Shown one piece after another: positions 1-8,485 of a stretch of DNA of 57,539 nt. This DNA is from Gammaproteobacteria bacterium (GTDB lineage: Bacteria; Pseudomonadota; Gammaproteobacteria; Steroidobacterales; Rariloculaceae): assembly GCA_022820625.1 (NCBI GenBank), contig JAJEFE010000145.1, positions 1 through 57,539 of the forward strand, read 5' to 3'. Each line of letters begins with the position of its first letter. Position 1 is the stretch's first letter. The notes below the pieces were generated by a model. The model was not told the DNA's origin. It was given only the letters and a program-made list of their open reading frames with translations, and did not search any database. The position numbers and the translations under genes are program-made.

Positions 1-152
1 GTTCCCATTTGAGCGGAACCCAGGGGCCTTTTCAACCGAACGAGCCGACTTGGCGCCTCATCATGCCCTCGAAGAACGAATCGCGGCTCCATCCAAGACA
101 TCGGCGGCGGCCAAAAAACGCCACAACGCAAGTGCCTCACACCGGAATTGAA

Positions 153-181
153 TTGCAATCCCACGTGCTTTAAGAAATAAT
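153..181 (+). promoter_or_regulatory. Putative sigma70 promoter of the murein lipoprotein gene
   Basis: The sequence has TTGCAA at 153-158, a 17-bp spacer and AATAAT at 176-181. These match the -35 and -10 consensus at 4/6 and 5/6 positions. Transcription would start near 188, giving a leader of about 30 nt that carries the AGGGGA ribosome-binding site at 208-213. Bases 1-152 show no coding signal that I can support. Confidence 0.45.
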
Positions 182-219
182 TGCGACGGTCTTTTCAACG
201 TTCACTCAGGGGATAGTCT

Positions 220-522
220 ATGGGTAGGAAACTCCAGCTTGGCGCGCTTTTGGCCGTCATGGCGCTTGCCGCCGGATGCGCACCGGCGTATCACATAACG
301 GAGCAACAGATTGCCGATCTGCGCATGCGCGTGGAGAGCATGGAAGCTGCTGCTGATGAGGCCAATGCCGCCAGTCAATCGGCAAACTCAGCCGGGCAGA
401 TGGCGTCACAGGCTCAGGCTACGGCCGACGAAGCGCTTGCAGCCGCCAACGCCGCTCAGGCTGCCGTCGATGCGACCAACGAGCGCATGGACCGCATGTT
501 CGAGGAAGCGCAAGCCAAGTAA
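220..522 (+). CDS. lpp: Murein (Braun-type) outer-membrane lipoprotein, Lpp/OprI family
   Basis: A 100-residue lipoprotein of the Lpp/OprI type. The signal peptide ends in a lipobox LAAGC, so Cys20 would be lipidated. The mature part is an almost uninterrupted Ala-rich helix with heptad spacing, as expected for the trimeric coiled coil of Lpp, and it ends in Lys100, the residue that is linked to meso-diaminopimelate in Braun lipoprotein. AGGGGA lies 6 nt before the ATG. Lpp tethers the outer membrane to peptidoglycan, and the enzyme class that makes this bond, an L,D-transpeptidase, is encoded convergently next door. The mature part is somewhat longer than the E. coli protein (58 residues), closer to OprI-like proteins. 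Linkage through Lys100 is inferred from the family. Confidence 0.82.
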   Translation: MGRKLQLGALLAVMALAAGCAPAYHITEQQIADLRMRVESMEAAADEANAASQSANSAGQMASQAQATADEALAAANAAQAAVDATNERMDRMFEEAQAK

Positions 523-529
523 CCCATTG

Positions 530-553
530 GGCCGGCCATACCCTTGGCCGGTC
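530..553. terminator. GC-rich hairpin between convergent lpp and L,D-transpeptidase genes
   Basis: CCGGCCA at 532-538 pairs with TGGCCGG at 545-551, and the outer bases extend the stem. It lies just downstream of the lpp stop and before the end of the opposing gene. No T tract follows on either strand, so intrinsic termination is uncertain; it may only protect the 3' end of the transcript. Confidence 0.35.
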
Positions 554-589
554 ACAATTCAGGCTGGCTGATACGCCTGTACGGGGCGC

Positions 590-1519
590 TTAGTCTGGAG
601 TTCGGTCGGCGACGCTGACCAGTGAAACGAATTCCGGAACGCCCCGTGACCTCTCCACGGCGAGTTCCGCCAGTTCCCAATCGAAATTCGCGCCCTGTCC
701 TTCTTCCGTGGCTACAACGTAGGCGCGGGTCAACTGGGTCATCGCCCAGGCGCCATCCACCCTCTCCTCCTCCAACGGCGGATGCGCTTCGAGATAGAAT
801 CCGTTCTCGCCCCACGCCAGCTTGAAGGGCTGATTGACGATGTGCACGGGTGTGCCGATGGGCACGGTCCCGAACAACCCCTCGATATCTTCCGGGAACA
901 TGCGAATGCACCCATGCGTCACCCGCATGCCGAGGCCGGACGGTCTGTTCGTGCCGTGGATCAGGTAACCCGGGATGCTCAACCGCATAGCGTAGTCACC
1001 CAGCGGGTTGTCGGGGCCCGGGGGCACTACACGGGGTAGAAAATCGCCCGCCTCCGCGTGCTCCTGGCGAATGGATTCCGGCGGATACCAGGTCGGTTTT
1101 TCGGCCTTGGCAACGATCTGGGCCCGCCCCAGGGGCGTCTGCCACTCCATGCGCCCGATGCTCACCGGATGGGTGATGACACGGCCGGGGTCATCCGCCG
1201 GGTAATAGTAGAGCCGCAGTTCCGGCAGGTTGATCACCACGCCCTGGCGGGGCGCGCCGGGAAGCACGAACTGGGTCGGCAGGACGATCTCCGTGCCTTC
1301 GCCGGGCAACCAGGGATCGACGCCGGGATTGGCCTGCTTCAGTTCTTCGAAGCCGAGGTTGTACCGCCTGGCCAGCTTGACGAAGGTATCTTCGTACTTC
1401 GCAGTGATGATCTGCGTCGTGCCGACCACGCTGCTGCCGGGGTGGATCGACAGTTCCAGTGCGCCTGACCCGGCGAACGGAACCAACACCAGCACCAGCA
1501 AGCTAATTGGCTTCCTCAT
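590..1519 (-). CDS. L,D-transpeptidase with LysM domain (ErfK/YbiS/YcfS/YnhG family)
   Basis: A periplasmic L,D-transpeptidase, the enzyme family that anchors Lpp to peptidoglycan or makes 3-3 crosslinks. An N-terminal signal peptide is followed by a LysM peptidoglycan-binding domain (about residues 37-82, with the YNLGFEELKQANPG signature) and a YkuD catalytic domain ending in IHGTNRP...THGCIRM. The catalytic cysteine is in HGCIRM. I chose the ATG at 1519, because GAGG lies 6 nt upstream; an ATG 12 nt earlier lacks a Shine-Dalgarno sequence. The C-terminal tail after the catalytic domain (about 75 residues) is typical of the ErfK/YbiS group. It is the last gene of the yceD-rpmF-plsX-fabH strand run, 54 nt after fabH, so it may be co-transcribed with it. 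Confidence 0.85.
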   Translation of the reverse strand: MRKPISLLVLVLVPFAGSGALELSIHPGSSVVGTTQIITAKYEDTFVKLARRYNLGFEELKQANPGVDPWLPGEGTEIVLPTQFVLPGAPRQGVVINLPELRLYYYPADDPGRVITHPVSIGRMEWQTPLGRAQIVAKAEKPTWYPPESIRQEHAEAGDFLPRVVPPGPDNPLGDYAMRLSIPGYLIHGTNRPSGLGMRVTHGCIRMFPEDIEGLFGTVPIGTPVHIVNQPFKLAWGENGFYLEAHPPLEEERVDGAWAMTQLTRAYVVATEEGQGANFDWELAELAVERSRGVPEFVSLVSVADRTPD

Positions 1520-1573
1520 CTGGAACCTCATTATAACCGAATAAGCGAATTGATTTGGGGTGAAAACGAGAAT

Positions 1574-2527
1574 TCAATACCTGACCAGGGTGGCGCCCCA
1601 GGTGAAACCGCCTCCGAAGGCTTCCATCAGCACCAGATCGCCCTGCTGAATCCGTCCGTCGCGTACGGCCGTATCGAGCGCCATCGGGATGGACGCCGCC
1701 GAGGTGTTGCCATGGTCCCTGACCGTCAGCACTACCCGTTCCATCGGCAATCCAAGGCGCCTGGCCGTCGCGCGGATAATGCGCAGGTTCGCCTGATGGG
1801 GCACGAACCAGTCGATCTCGCCCTGCTCCAGGCCATTGTCCGCGAGTACCCGGTCAACCATGCCCTCCAGGGTGCGAACGGCTACCTTGAAGACTTCGTT
1901 GCCCTTCATCAACAGGGTCGTATCGCCCTCCTCCTTGACCCGCGAAACGCCGGCATCGGCGTAGAGCAGGTTTCGGTAACGGCCGTCGGCGCCCAGATCG
2001 GTATAGAGAATGCCGGCTTCATCGGAGGCTTCGAGCACCACCGCGCCGGCGCCGTCGCCGAACAACACGCACGTTTCCCGATCGGTCCAGTCGATGATCC
2101 GTGACATGACCTCCGCGCCAACCACCAGCGCACGCGTGGCCTGTCCCGCCCGAACGAACTTGTCCGCCACGCTCAACGAGTAGACGAATCCACTGCAGGC
2201 GGCTTCAATGCTGAAGGCGGCGCCGGACATGCCCATCCGCTCCTGCAGCAGGCAGGCGACGTTGGGGAATACCAGGTCCGGCGTACATGTCCCCACCACC
2301 ACCAGATCGATATCGGCCGGCGTCAGGCCCGCAGCATCGAGCGCTGCCCGGCAGGCCTGCTCCGACAGGTCGCTGGTGGCTTGATCCTTCGCGGCGATGT
2401 GCCTGCGCTCGATACCGGTGCGGGTACGAATCCACTCATCGGTGGTGTCGATCATTTTCTCCAGATCGAAATTCGTCAGCACCTTCTCGGGCAGATAGGC
2501 CCCCGTGCCGGCTATGCGCGAATACAT
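1574..2527 (-). CDS. fabH: 3-oxoacyl-[acyl-carrier-protein] synthase III (KAS III)
   Basis: FabH condenses acetyl-CoA with malonyl-ACP to start type II fatty acid synthesis in the cytoplasm. The full catalytic triad is visible: Cys111 in EAACSGF, His244 in VPHQANLRI and Asn274 in DHGNTSAAS. The length of 317 residues equals E. coli FabH. The start at 2527 overlaps the end of plsX by 16 bp, a sign of translational coupling. The gene sits in the universal plsX-fabH order, so phospholipid and fatty acid initiation genes share one transcript with ribosomal protein L32. The assignment is secure. Confidence 0.97.
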   Translation of the reverse strand: MYSRIAGTGAYLPEKVLTNFDLEKMIDTTDEWIRTRTGIERRHIAAKDQATSDLSEQACRAALDAAGLTPADIDLVVVGTCTPDLVFPNVACLLQERMGMSGAAFSIEAACSGFVYSLSVADKFVRAGQATRALVVGAEVMSRIIDWTDRETCVLFGDGAGAVVLEASDEAGILYTDLGADGRYRNLLYADAGVSRVKEEGDTTLLMKGNEVFKVAVRTLEGMVDRVLADNGLEQGEIDWFVPHQANLRIIRATARRLGLPMERVVLTVRDHGNTSAASIPMALDTAVRDGRIQQGDLVLMEAFGGGFTWGATLVRY

Positions 2528-3531
2528 TGTTCTTCCATAAGATTGGCGATCCGTACCGGGACTCCATTGCGCGCTTCCACTATGGCCCTGTTCACGGCGG
2601 TTTCGAACGCGATCTCGTCGGCGCCGCCGTGACTCTTGATGACGATGCCGTTCAATCCCACCAGGCTCGCACCGTTGTAGCGGCGCGAATCCAGGCGTTC
2701 GCGCACCGCATGCAAAGCGGTACTGGCGGCGACGCCCTGAACCTGCCGAAGCGGATTGCGCCTGAACTCGTCGCTGAGAATCGTGGCGATGAAGCCGGCC
2801 ACCCCTTCCATGGTCTTCAGCGCCACGTTTCCCACGAATCCGTCGCTCACCACCACATCCGCCTTGCCGTTGAAAATGCCGTCGCCCTCGATATAACCGA
2901 CATAGTTGAGCGTACTGCGGCTCAACAACTCCGCGGCCTCGCGCACGAGGTCATCCCCCTTGATGTCCTCGAGCCCGATGTTGAGCAGCGCAACCCGCGC
3001 ACCCTGAATATCCAGCATGCCCTCCGCAATGACCGTACCCATGATCGCAAACTGCAGCAGATGCCGGGCCGTGCATCCGATGTTGGCTCCCAGGTCCAGC
3101 ATGAAGGTATAGCCGCCCATGCAGGGTACGGCAGAGATCATGGCGGGCCGGTCGACGCCGGGCAGCGTCTTGAGAACGTACCGGGCGGTCGCCATCAGCG
3201 CACCGGTATTCCCCGAGCTGACGCAGGCGTCCGCCTCGCCGCTGCGCACCGCCTCGATGGCGAGACGCATGGAAGAATTTCTTTTCCTGCGCAACGCGTC
3301 CGCAGGCGCCTCGTCCATTCCGACCACTTCCGTTGCTTCCAGGAACCGGAGGCGGTCGCCGTAACGATTGCCGCCCGCCCTTTGCGCATGCTCGAGCGTA
3401 TCCGGTAACCCGACCAGAAGAAAATCGACCGAGCGGTCCGTCGCAAGCACCGACAGCGCCGCCGGCAGAACGGCTTCCGGACCGCGGTCGCCGCCCATGG
3501 CGTCAAGCGCTATCGTCACCTTCCGAGACAT
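2512..3531 (-). CDS. plsX: Phosphate acyltransferase PlsX
   Basis: PlsX converts acyl-ACP to acyl-phosphate, the donor used by PlsY in phospholipid synthesis; it is a peripheral membrane enzyme. The 339-residue protein opens with the family signature ALDAMGGDRGPEAV and carries the conserved SSGNTGALMA, DLGANIGCTARHLLQFA-type and VVSDGFVGNVALKT segments. Length matches the family (about 345-356). It lies between rpmF (49-nt gap) and fabH (16-bp overlap) in the conserved order. Confidence 0.97.
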   Translation of the reverse strand: MSRKVTIALDAMGGDRGPEAVLPAALSVLATDRSVDFLLVGLPDTLEHAQRAGGNRYGDRLRFLEATEVVGMDEAPADALRRKRNSSMRLAIEAVRSGEADACVSSGNTGALMATARYVLKTLPGVDRPAMISAVPCMGGYTFMLDLGANIGCTARHLLQFAIMGTVIAEGMLDIQGARVALLNIGLEDIKGDDLVREAAELLSRSTLNYVGYIEGDGIFNGKADVVVSDGFVGNVALKTMEGVAGFIATILSDEFRRNPLRQVQGVAASTALHAVRERLDSRRYNGASLVGLNGIVIKSHGGADEIAFETAVNRAIVEARNGVPVRIANLMEEQCIRA

Positions 3532-3580
3532 TCATCCACTACCGGAGTTGTGGAAACGGCAAGTATCCGGTATCGCGGTG

Positions 3581-3775
3581 CTACTCTTCCTGCACCTCGG
3601 GTTCGGGCACGTCCACGCGTTTGCGGCCGCGATAGAATCCCTCCGCGGTGACATGGTGCCGCTGGTGCAATTCGCCCGAGGTGGGATCGATCGACAGCGC
3701 CGCGCCCTTCAACCCGTCATGGGACCGTCGCATATCCCGTCTGGACCGGGTCTTCCGTCGTTGCTGGACAGCCAT
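3581..3775 (-). CDS. rpmF: 50S ribosomal protein L32
   Basis: A 64-residue basic protein beginning [20 protein letters not shown], the classic L32 N terminus, with the later [14 protein letters not shown] segment. It is slightly longer than E. coli L32 (57 residues) because of an acidic C-terminal tail. It lies 13 nt after yceD and 49 nt before plsX, as in most Proteobacteria, which couples ribosome supply to lipid synthesis. Confidence 0.97.
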   Translation of the reverse strand: MAVQQRRKTRSRRDMRRSHDGLKGAALSIDPTSGELHQRHHVTAEGFYRGRKRVDVPEPEVQEE

Positions 3776-3788
3776 TGCTCAGTTCTCC

Positions 3789-4301
3789 TCAGTGCCTTGC
3801 CGGCAGGGTTTTCGTTGAATTCGTATCGCTCTCGCCTTCAAGCGCGTCGAGGCTCCGAACCAGCCCGCCACACTGCTCAAGGCGGGCATGACGCGGGATC
3901 AGAGGCAGCGACATGATGAGTTCGTCCTCCAGGAATCCGGCCGGCTGAAACCGATCGCCGGAAAGTTCGACCGGCTCATGGTCCTCCGGAATACCCGCCG
4001 GTATCGAATCGCCTCCAACAATCACGAATGAAGCCCTGCGGGAAACCCGCTCTTCCATCGGTTCCAGACAACGCTGACACTGGAGTTCGAAACTCGCGTC
4101 GTATTCTAACCGCACAGTGGTATATCCTGCTGTCTGTTGGCCAAATCCGAATCCAACTCGTACACTTCCATGCTCCGAGTGCACCAGCTCACGAAACCGT
4201 GTCAATCGCTCGAATTCGATTTCGCCGGCGATCCGGGCCTGGCGTCGGCCGAGTGATTCCAGGGCATTCAGGCTGTACCAAGCGTACAACGAGAGAGGCA
4301 T
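3789..4301 (-). CDS. yceD: YceD family protein (DUF177), large-subunit rRNA accumulation protein
   Basis: A 170-residue DUF177/YceD protein. The family signature is the pair of cysteines in FELQCQRCLEPM around residues 72-83. YceD homologues in bacteria and plastids are reported to be needed for 23S rRNA accumulation; the exact biochemical role is not settled. It is the first gene of the yceD-rpmF-plsX-fabH operon. A strong promoter ends so close to the ATG that the mRNA should be leaderless or nearly so, and no Shine-Dalgarno sequence is visible in TTAATCGCTT before the ATG. Confidence 0.9.
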   Translation of the reverse strand: MPLSLYAWYSLNALESLGRRQARIAGEIEFERLTRFRELVHSEHGSVRVGFGFGQQTAGYTTVRLEYDASFELQCQRCLEPMEERVSRRASFVIVGGDSIPAGIPEDHEPVELSGDRFQPAGFLEDELIMSLPLIPRHARLEQCGGLVRSLDALEGESDTNSTKTLPARH

Positions 4302-4310
4302 AAGCGATTA

Positions 4311-4339
4311 ATGATAGGTAGGCGATTTTCGACTGTCAA
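4311..4339 (-). promoter_or_regulatory. Strong sigma70 promoter of the yceD-rpmF-plsX-fabH operon
   Basis: On the minus strand a perfect TTGACA (4339-4334) is followed by a 17-bp spacer and TATCAT (4316-4311), which is 5/6 to consensus. The predicted start of transcription is about 4304, only about 3 nt before the yceD start codon at 4301. It is the best core promoter I found in the window. Confidence 0.75.
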
Positions 4340-4375
4340 AACCAGTGCTCCATTCAAAACCGGTGCCCCATCGCA

Positions 4376-4993
4376 ATGCCGCGCCTGATTCTCGGGTCCA
4401 GTTCAGTGTATCGGCGGCATCTCCTCGGCCGGCTGCACCTCGAATTCGACACCTTGTCCCCAGACGTGGACGAATCCGCCCGTCCCGGCGAGCACGCCCG
4501 CGATCTCGCCATCCGGCTTGCCGGCGCCAAGATCGAGCGGATTCGCCGGTCCGCCGATGTCGCCGATGCGGTCGTGATCGGCGCCGACCAGACGGCTGCG
4601 GCCAACGGGCGACTGCTCAGGAAGCCGGGCGACCGCAGCACCGCTGTGCGCCAACTCATGGACTGCGCGGGCAAGACGGTTTCCTTCCACACCGCCTGCG
4701 TGGTCCTTGACGGACCCACGGGCCGTCGCTTCGAGGGCATCGACAGGACGCGCGTTCGATTCCTGGACCTCGAACGGCCGCGGGTGGAGCGCTACGTGGA
4801 CATGGAGCGTCCCTACAGTTGTACCGGCGGCTTCCAGGCCGAGGGGCTCGGGATCACGCTCTTCGAATCCATCGAATCGACGGATCCCACTGCGCTGCTG
4901 GGACTGCCACTGGTCTGGCTGTGCGGCGTACTCAGGGAGACCGGCCTCGACCCGCTGGGGCCGGAACGGCCTGATCCAGCGAGTCCAGGATAG
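4376..4993 (+). CDS. yceF: Maf/YceF-type nucleotide pyrophosphatase
   Basis: A 205-residue Maf-fold protein that hydrolyses non-canonical nucleoside triphosphates; the YceF subgroup is reported to act on m7GTP. Visible signatures are LILGSSSVYRR at the N terminus, SPDVDES at residues 28-34 and VIGADQ with the catalytic-site Asp71. It is divergent from yceD and convergent with rluC, with a 62-bp overlap of the two 3' ends (4932-4993). The neighbourhood rne-rluC-maf-yceD-rpmF is conserved in gammaproteobacteria, which favours YceF over YhdE. Confidence 0.9.
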   Translation: MPRLILGSSSVYRRHLLGRLHLEFDTLSPDVDESARPGEHARDLAIRLAGAKIERIRRSADVADAVVIGADQTAAANGRLLRKPGDRSTAVRQLMDCAGKTVSFHTACVVLDGPTGRRFEGIDRTRVRFLDLERPRVERYVDMERPYSCTGGFQAEGLGITLFESIESTDPTALLGLPLVWLCGVLRETGLDPLGPERPDPASPG

Positions 4994-5915
4994 CAGTCAG
5001 CTCCGGGGGCAGCGGTGAACTGACGGCGAACGTTTCCCCGGAACCCGGCCAGTCGAACGCGAGCGCGTGCGAGTGTAGAAACATCCGTTTCAGGCCCCTT
5101 GCAGACAACCCGGCGTTGAAGCGCAGGTCACCGTAGCGCGGGTCTCCCGCCAGCGGATGTCCGGCATGCGCAGCGTGAACGCGAATCTGGTGGGTACGCC
5201 CCGTGCCGATCACGACTTCCACCAGCGTCGCCCGATCGCCGAGGCGCTCGACCACGCGGAACCGGCTGAGGGATCGCTTTCCCGCAGGATCAACCTGGAC
5301 GACGCTCTCGCCCCCGCGACGCCGGGTGCTCAGCGAAACATCCACCTTCGAAATACCGTTCGGCCAGCGTCCCCGCACAAGGGCCAGGTAGCGCTTGTCC
5401 ATGCCGCCGGTTCGCAGCAACCCGTGCAACTGCCGCAGCGCCGCACGGCGTTTCGCCACCAGGAGACACCCTGAGGTGCCCCGATCCAGCCGGTGCACCA
5501 GATCCGCCGCGCGCAGACCCGGCGAGAGGCTCCGCAGGGCCTCGATGCAACCATAGTCGACCCCGGTCCCGGCATGCACGGGCATGCCCGCCGGCTTGTC
5601 CAGCACCAGGATCCTGCGATCCTCGTACAGGACCCTGTCCGCCAGCCAGCGGACACGGTTCGTCGGAATCTCCGCGGGGCCGGAACGGCGCCCGTATACC
5701 GGCGGGACCCTTACGCGGTCGCCCTCCCTGAGGCGATAACCGGCACGAACCCGACCGCTGTTGACCCGCACCTGCCCCGAACGAATCAACCGGTAGACAT
5801 GGCTGCGAGGGACCCCGGAAAGTGCGCCGAGAAGATAATTGTCCAGGCGTTGTCCCGCCGAATCCGCGTCAACGTCGCGGTAGTGAGCGGGGGGGCGGGC
5901 AGCAGTCTGCTTCAT
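4932..5915 (-). CDS. rluC: 23S rRNA pseudouridine synthase RluC
   Basis: A pseudouridine synthase of the RluA family. An S4 RNA-binding domain (about residues 20-75, GQRLDNYLLGAL and the VRVNSGRV segment) precedes the catalytic domain with the RluA motif HRLDRGTSGCLL, where Asp144 is the catalytic nucleophile. E. coli RluC modifies U955, U2504 and U2580 of 23S rRNA. The ATG at 5915 gives 327 residues, close to E. coli RluC (319); a longer upstream frame has no family similarity. GGAAG lies about 9 nt upstream. The gene is divergent from rne, the arrangement seen in E. coli, which supports RluC over RluD. Confidence 0.92.
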   Translation of the reverse strand: MKQTAARPPAHYRDVDADSAGQRLDNYLLGALSGVPRSHVYRLIRSGQVRVNSGRVRAGYRLREGDRVRVPPVYGRRSGPAEIPTNRVRWLADRVLYEDRRILVLDKPAGMPVHAGTGVDYGCIEALRSLSPGLRAADLVHRLDRGTSGCLLVAKRRAALRQLHGLLRTGGMDKRYLALVRGRWPNGISKVDVSLSTRRRGGESVVQVDPAGKRSLSRFRVVERLGDRATLVEVVIGTGRTHQIRVHAAHAGHPLAGDPRYGDLRFNAGLSARGLKRMFLHSHALAFDWPGSGETFAVSSPLPPELTAILDSLDQAVPAPAGRGRSP

Positions 5916-5936
5916 CGAAATCGGCTTCCTGGGCTG

Positions 5937-5945
5937 TGCTATAGT
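5937..5945 (+). promoter_or_regulatory. Extended -10 promoter candidate for rne
   Basis: TGC followed by TATAGT (5940-5945, 5/6 to consensus) forms an extended -10 element. No good -35 hexamer is visible. Transcription would begin near 5952. The core CTATAG is palindromic, so the same box may also serve rluC on the other strand. Confidence 0.4.
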
Positions 5946-5951
5946 ACGCGA

Positions 5952-6348
5952 CGCGACCCGGCGGCGCCGAAGCGCCGAAAAGGAGGTCGAAGCATAGGGG
6001 CGTGCTCCGAGGCACGCCAACATTTACGGTTAATTTCGGCGGGTCCCGCAAGGGTCGGCCCGCGGTTGTGTCCAGGCGATCGCTTTCTGTTCAGGATCCG
6101 CTGCGAGCCGGATCCATGCCGTTTGGCGAGCAAAACGTCGAGTCGCTGAGCTAGTTTAGTGAAACAGTTTCCTGCCCGAATTTCTCTCCGGCAACCTGAC
6201 ACGTTTGCCGGCTCGACCGCCACTGGAGGATCTGCCCGCCTCGACAGCCATGTCGGCGCGGCAGACGGGCTCGAACATCTCAATGCCGCTGCCTGGCAGA
6301 CCGCGGTGCCGAACTCCGGAGGGTTCGCCACCAACGGATCGGAAAATC
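5952..6348 (+). promoter_or_regulatory. Long 5' leader of rne, possible autoregulatory region
   Basis: This stretch of about 400 bases has no gene. It resembles the 361-nt leader of E. coli rne, through which RNase E degrades its own mRNA. A stable hairpin near its 5' end pairs CGGCGC (5962-5967) with GCGCCG (5972-5977) across a CGAA tetraloop. The frame upstream of 6349 stays open to 6205, but the residues bear no resemblance to RNase E. Function as an autoregulatory leader is inferred from position and length. Confidence 0.45.
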
Positions 6349-8433
6349 ATGAAGCGAATGCTGGTAAATGCAACTCAGGAAGAAGAGTTGCGGGTGGCCA
6401 TCGTGGATGGCCAGAAACTGTACGACCTTGATATCGAGGTACCTACCAGGGAACAACGCAAATCCAACATCTACAAGGGGCGTATCACCCGGCTGGAACC
6501 CAGCCTCGAGGCCGCCTTTGTAGACTACGGCGCCCCCCGCCACGGATTCCTCCCTCTCAAGGAAATCTCCAGGGAATACTTCGTCAGCGAACCGGCCGAG
6601 GGCGAGCGGGTTCACATAAAGGACGTCCTGAAGGAAAACCAGGACATCGTCGTCCAGGTGGAGAAGGAAGAGCGCGGCAACAAGGGGGCCGCCCTGACCA
6701 CCTTCGTCAGCCTTGCCGGCCGGTTCCTTGTGCTGATGCCCAACAACCCCCGCGCGGGAGGCGTATCCCGTCGAATCACCGGAGAGGGCCGGGATTCGGT
6801 GCGCAAGGCGCTGGAAGAGTTGCAACCGCCGGAGGAAATGGGCTGCATCGTCCGTACCGCCGGTGTCGGGAGAAGCATCGAGGAACTGCGTTGGGACCTG
6901 GACTACCTGCTGAGTGTCTGGGAAGCAATAAAGCAGGTGGTGCTCAGCCGCCCATCGCCGTTCCTGATCTACCAGGAAGGCAACGCTATCGTCCGCGCGA
7001 TTCGCGATCACTTCTCCAACGAGATCGGCGAGATCCTTGTCGACCGGGAGGATATCCATGAGCAGGCTCACGAATTCATGGAACAGGTGATGCCGCACAA
7101 CCTGCGCCGGCTCAAACACTACGACAATGCGGCTGTGCCGCTGTTTGCACGGTTCCAGATCGAGAGCCAGATCGAGTCGGCGTTCGCGCATTCGGTGACG
7201 CTGCCGTCCGGCGGGAGCATCGTCATCGATCACACCGAGGCGCTGACGGCGATCGACATCAACTCGGCCCGCGCGACCAAGGGAGAGGATATCGAGTCCA
7301 CGGCGCTGAATACTAACCTGGAGGCCGCGGAGGAGATTGGGCGCCAGCTACGAATACGAGACCTGGGCGGCCTGATTGTCATCGATTTCATCGACATGAG
7401 CGCGCACAAACACCAACGGGAGGTGGAAGGCCGCTTGCGGGACGTGGTCAAACGGGACCGGGCCCGCATCCAGATCGGCCGGATCTCGCGTTTTGGCCTG
7501 CTGGAAATGTCGCGGCAGCGGCTGCGCCCGTCCCTGGAGGAATCGACGCAGTCCGTCTGCAGCCGCTGCAACGGCATCGGGAATGTGCGAAGCGTCGAAT
7601 CGCTTGCGCTGGCGACGCTCCGCCTGGTCGGAGAAGAAGCACGCAAGGAGCGTACCTCCAGGGTCGTTGCGCAGTTGCCGGTTGACGTGAGCAATTTCGT
7701 GCTCAATGAAAAGCGGGACTGGATCAACAGGATCCAGCAAAGCAACAACGTGGACATTGTGCTCGTCGGCAACAGGAACCTGGAAACGCCCAACTACACC
7801 ATCACGCGCCTGCGGGACGATGAAGTCGGCCAGCCCGGGCATGCCGTGTCCAGCTACAAGCTGGTGGAATCGAAACAGGACGCTTCGGATTCATATCGCA
7901 AACCGCCCGAACAACCCAAGCCCGAGAAAGCCGCCGTGGCGAATGTTGTCCATCGCAAACCCGCACCGAAGCCCGCCAAGCGCAAGGCACGGTCACGCCG
8001 CCGGCCCACAAGCCTGTGGAGCCGCCTGTTCGGCTGGATGCTGCCCGACCGCAAGCGGCGAAGCTCCGGACCGAAACGTTCCCGCAAGCGTGGTTCTCGC
8101 GGCGGTTCGCGCCAGGACAGCCGCGCCCGGCGTCCGAAGCGATCGCGCGGGCCGGCCAGGGGTCGCGCCGGTGGCGCCTCCGATGGGGGTAAGAAGAAGG
8201 CCCGGGGCGGCGGCAATCCGGAGGACCGCCCCAGCCGGCGATCTCGCAGAAGACGATCTTCGGGTGGCCGGAAGAGCCCACAACAACGGGCCGGCAAGAA
8301 GCGCGGGTCGGAGCATAAGGAAAAACAAAAGCCGGCGCCGAAAACGCCGCCTGCGGAATCCGATGCTCCCGCCGCGCCATTGCAGGTCGCAGGTCAGGAC
8401 CAGACAGCCGGTATCAGCGATAGTCGGGATTGA
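6349..8433 (+). CDS. rne: Ribonuclease E, short C-terminal variant
   Basis: The endoribonuclease that initiates mRNA decay and processes rRNA and tRNA. The ATG at 6349 begins [17 protein letters not shown], nearly identical to E. coli RNase E. With this start, residue numbering coincides with E. coli: catalytic Asp303 in [10 protein letters not shown], Asp346 in IVIDFIDM, and the zinc-link cysteines at 404 and 407 (CSRC). The S1 domain is at about 39-119. The total is 694 residues against 1061 in E. coli. The tail after about residue 515 is a low-complexity stretch rich in Arg, Lys, Pro and Ser. This tail is probably RNA-binding, but any PNPase, enolase or helicase docking sites are not recognisable by eye. 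Confidence 0.96.
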   Translation: MKRMLVNATQEEELRVAIVDGQKLYDLDIEVPTREQRKSNIYKGRITRLEPSLEAAFVDYGAPRHGFLPLKEISREYFVSEPAEGERVHIKDVLKENQDIVVQVEKEERGNKGAALTTFVSLAGRFLVLMPNNPRAGGVSRRITGEGRDSVRKALEELQPPEEMGCIVRTAGVGRSIEELRWDLDYLLSVWEAIKQVVLSRPSPFLIYQEGNAIVRAIRDHFSNEIGEILVDREDIHEQAHEFMEQVMPHNLRRLKHYDNAAVPLFARFQIESQIESAFAHSVTLPSGGSIVIDHTEALTAIDINSARATKGEDIESTALNTNLEAAEEIGRQLRIRDLGGLIVIDFIDMSAHKHQREVEGRLRDVVKRDRARIQIGRISRFGLLEMSRQRLRPSLEESTQSVCSRCNGIGNVRSVESLALATLRLVGEEARKERTSRVVAQLPVDVSNFVLNEKRDWINRIQQSNNVDIVLVGNRNLETPNYTITRLRDDEVGQPGHAVSSYKLVESKQDASDSYRKPPEQPKPEKAAVANVVHRKPAPKPAKRKARSRRRPTSLWSRLFGWMLPDRKRRSSGPKRSRKRGSRGGSRQDSRARRPKRSRGPARGRAGGASDGGKKKARGGGNPEDRPSRRSRRRRSSGGRKSPQQRAGKKRGSEHKEKQKPAPKTPPAESDAPAAPLQVAGQDQTAGISDSRD

Positions 8434-8485
8434 AAAACGGCCATATTTAAAGAGTCACCCTGGACGCGCGCCAAGTACGTCCCCT

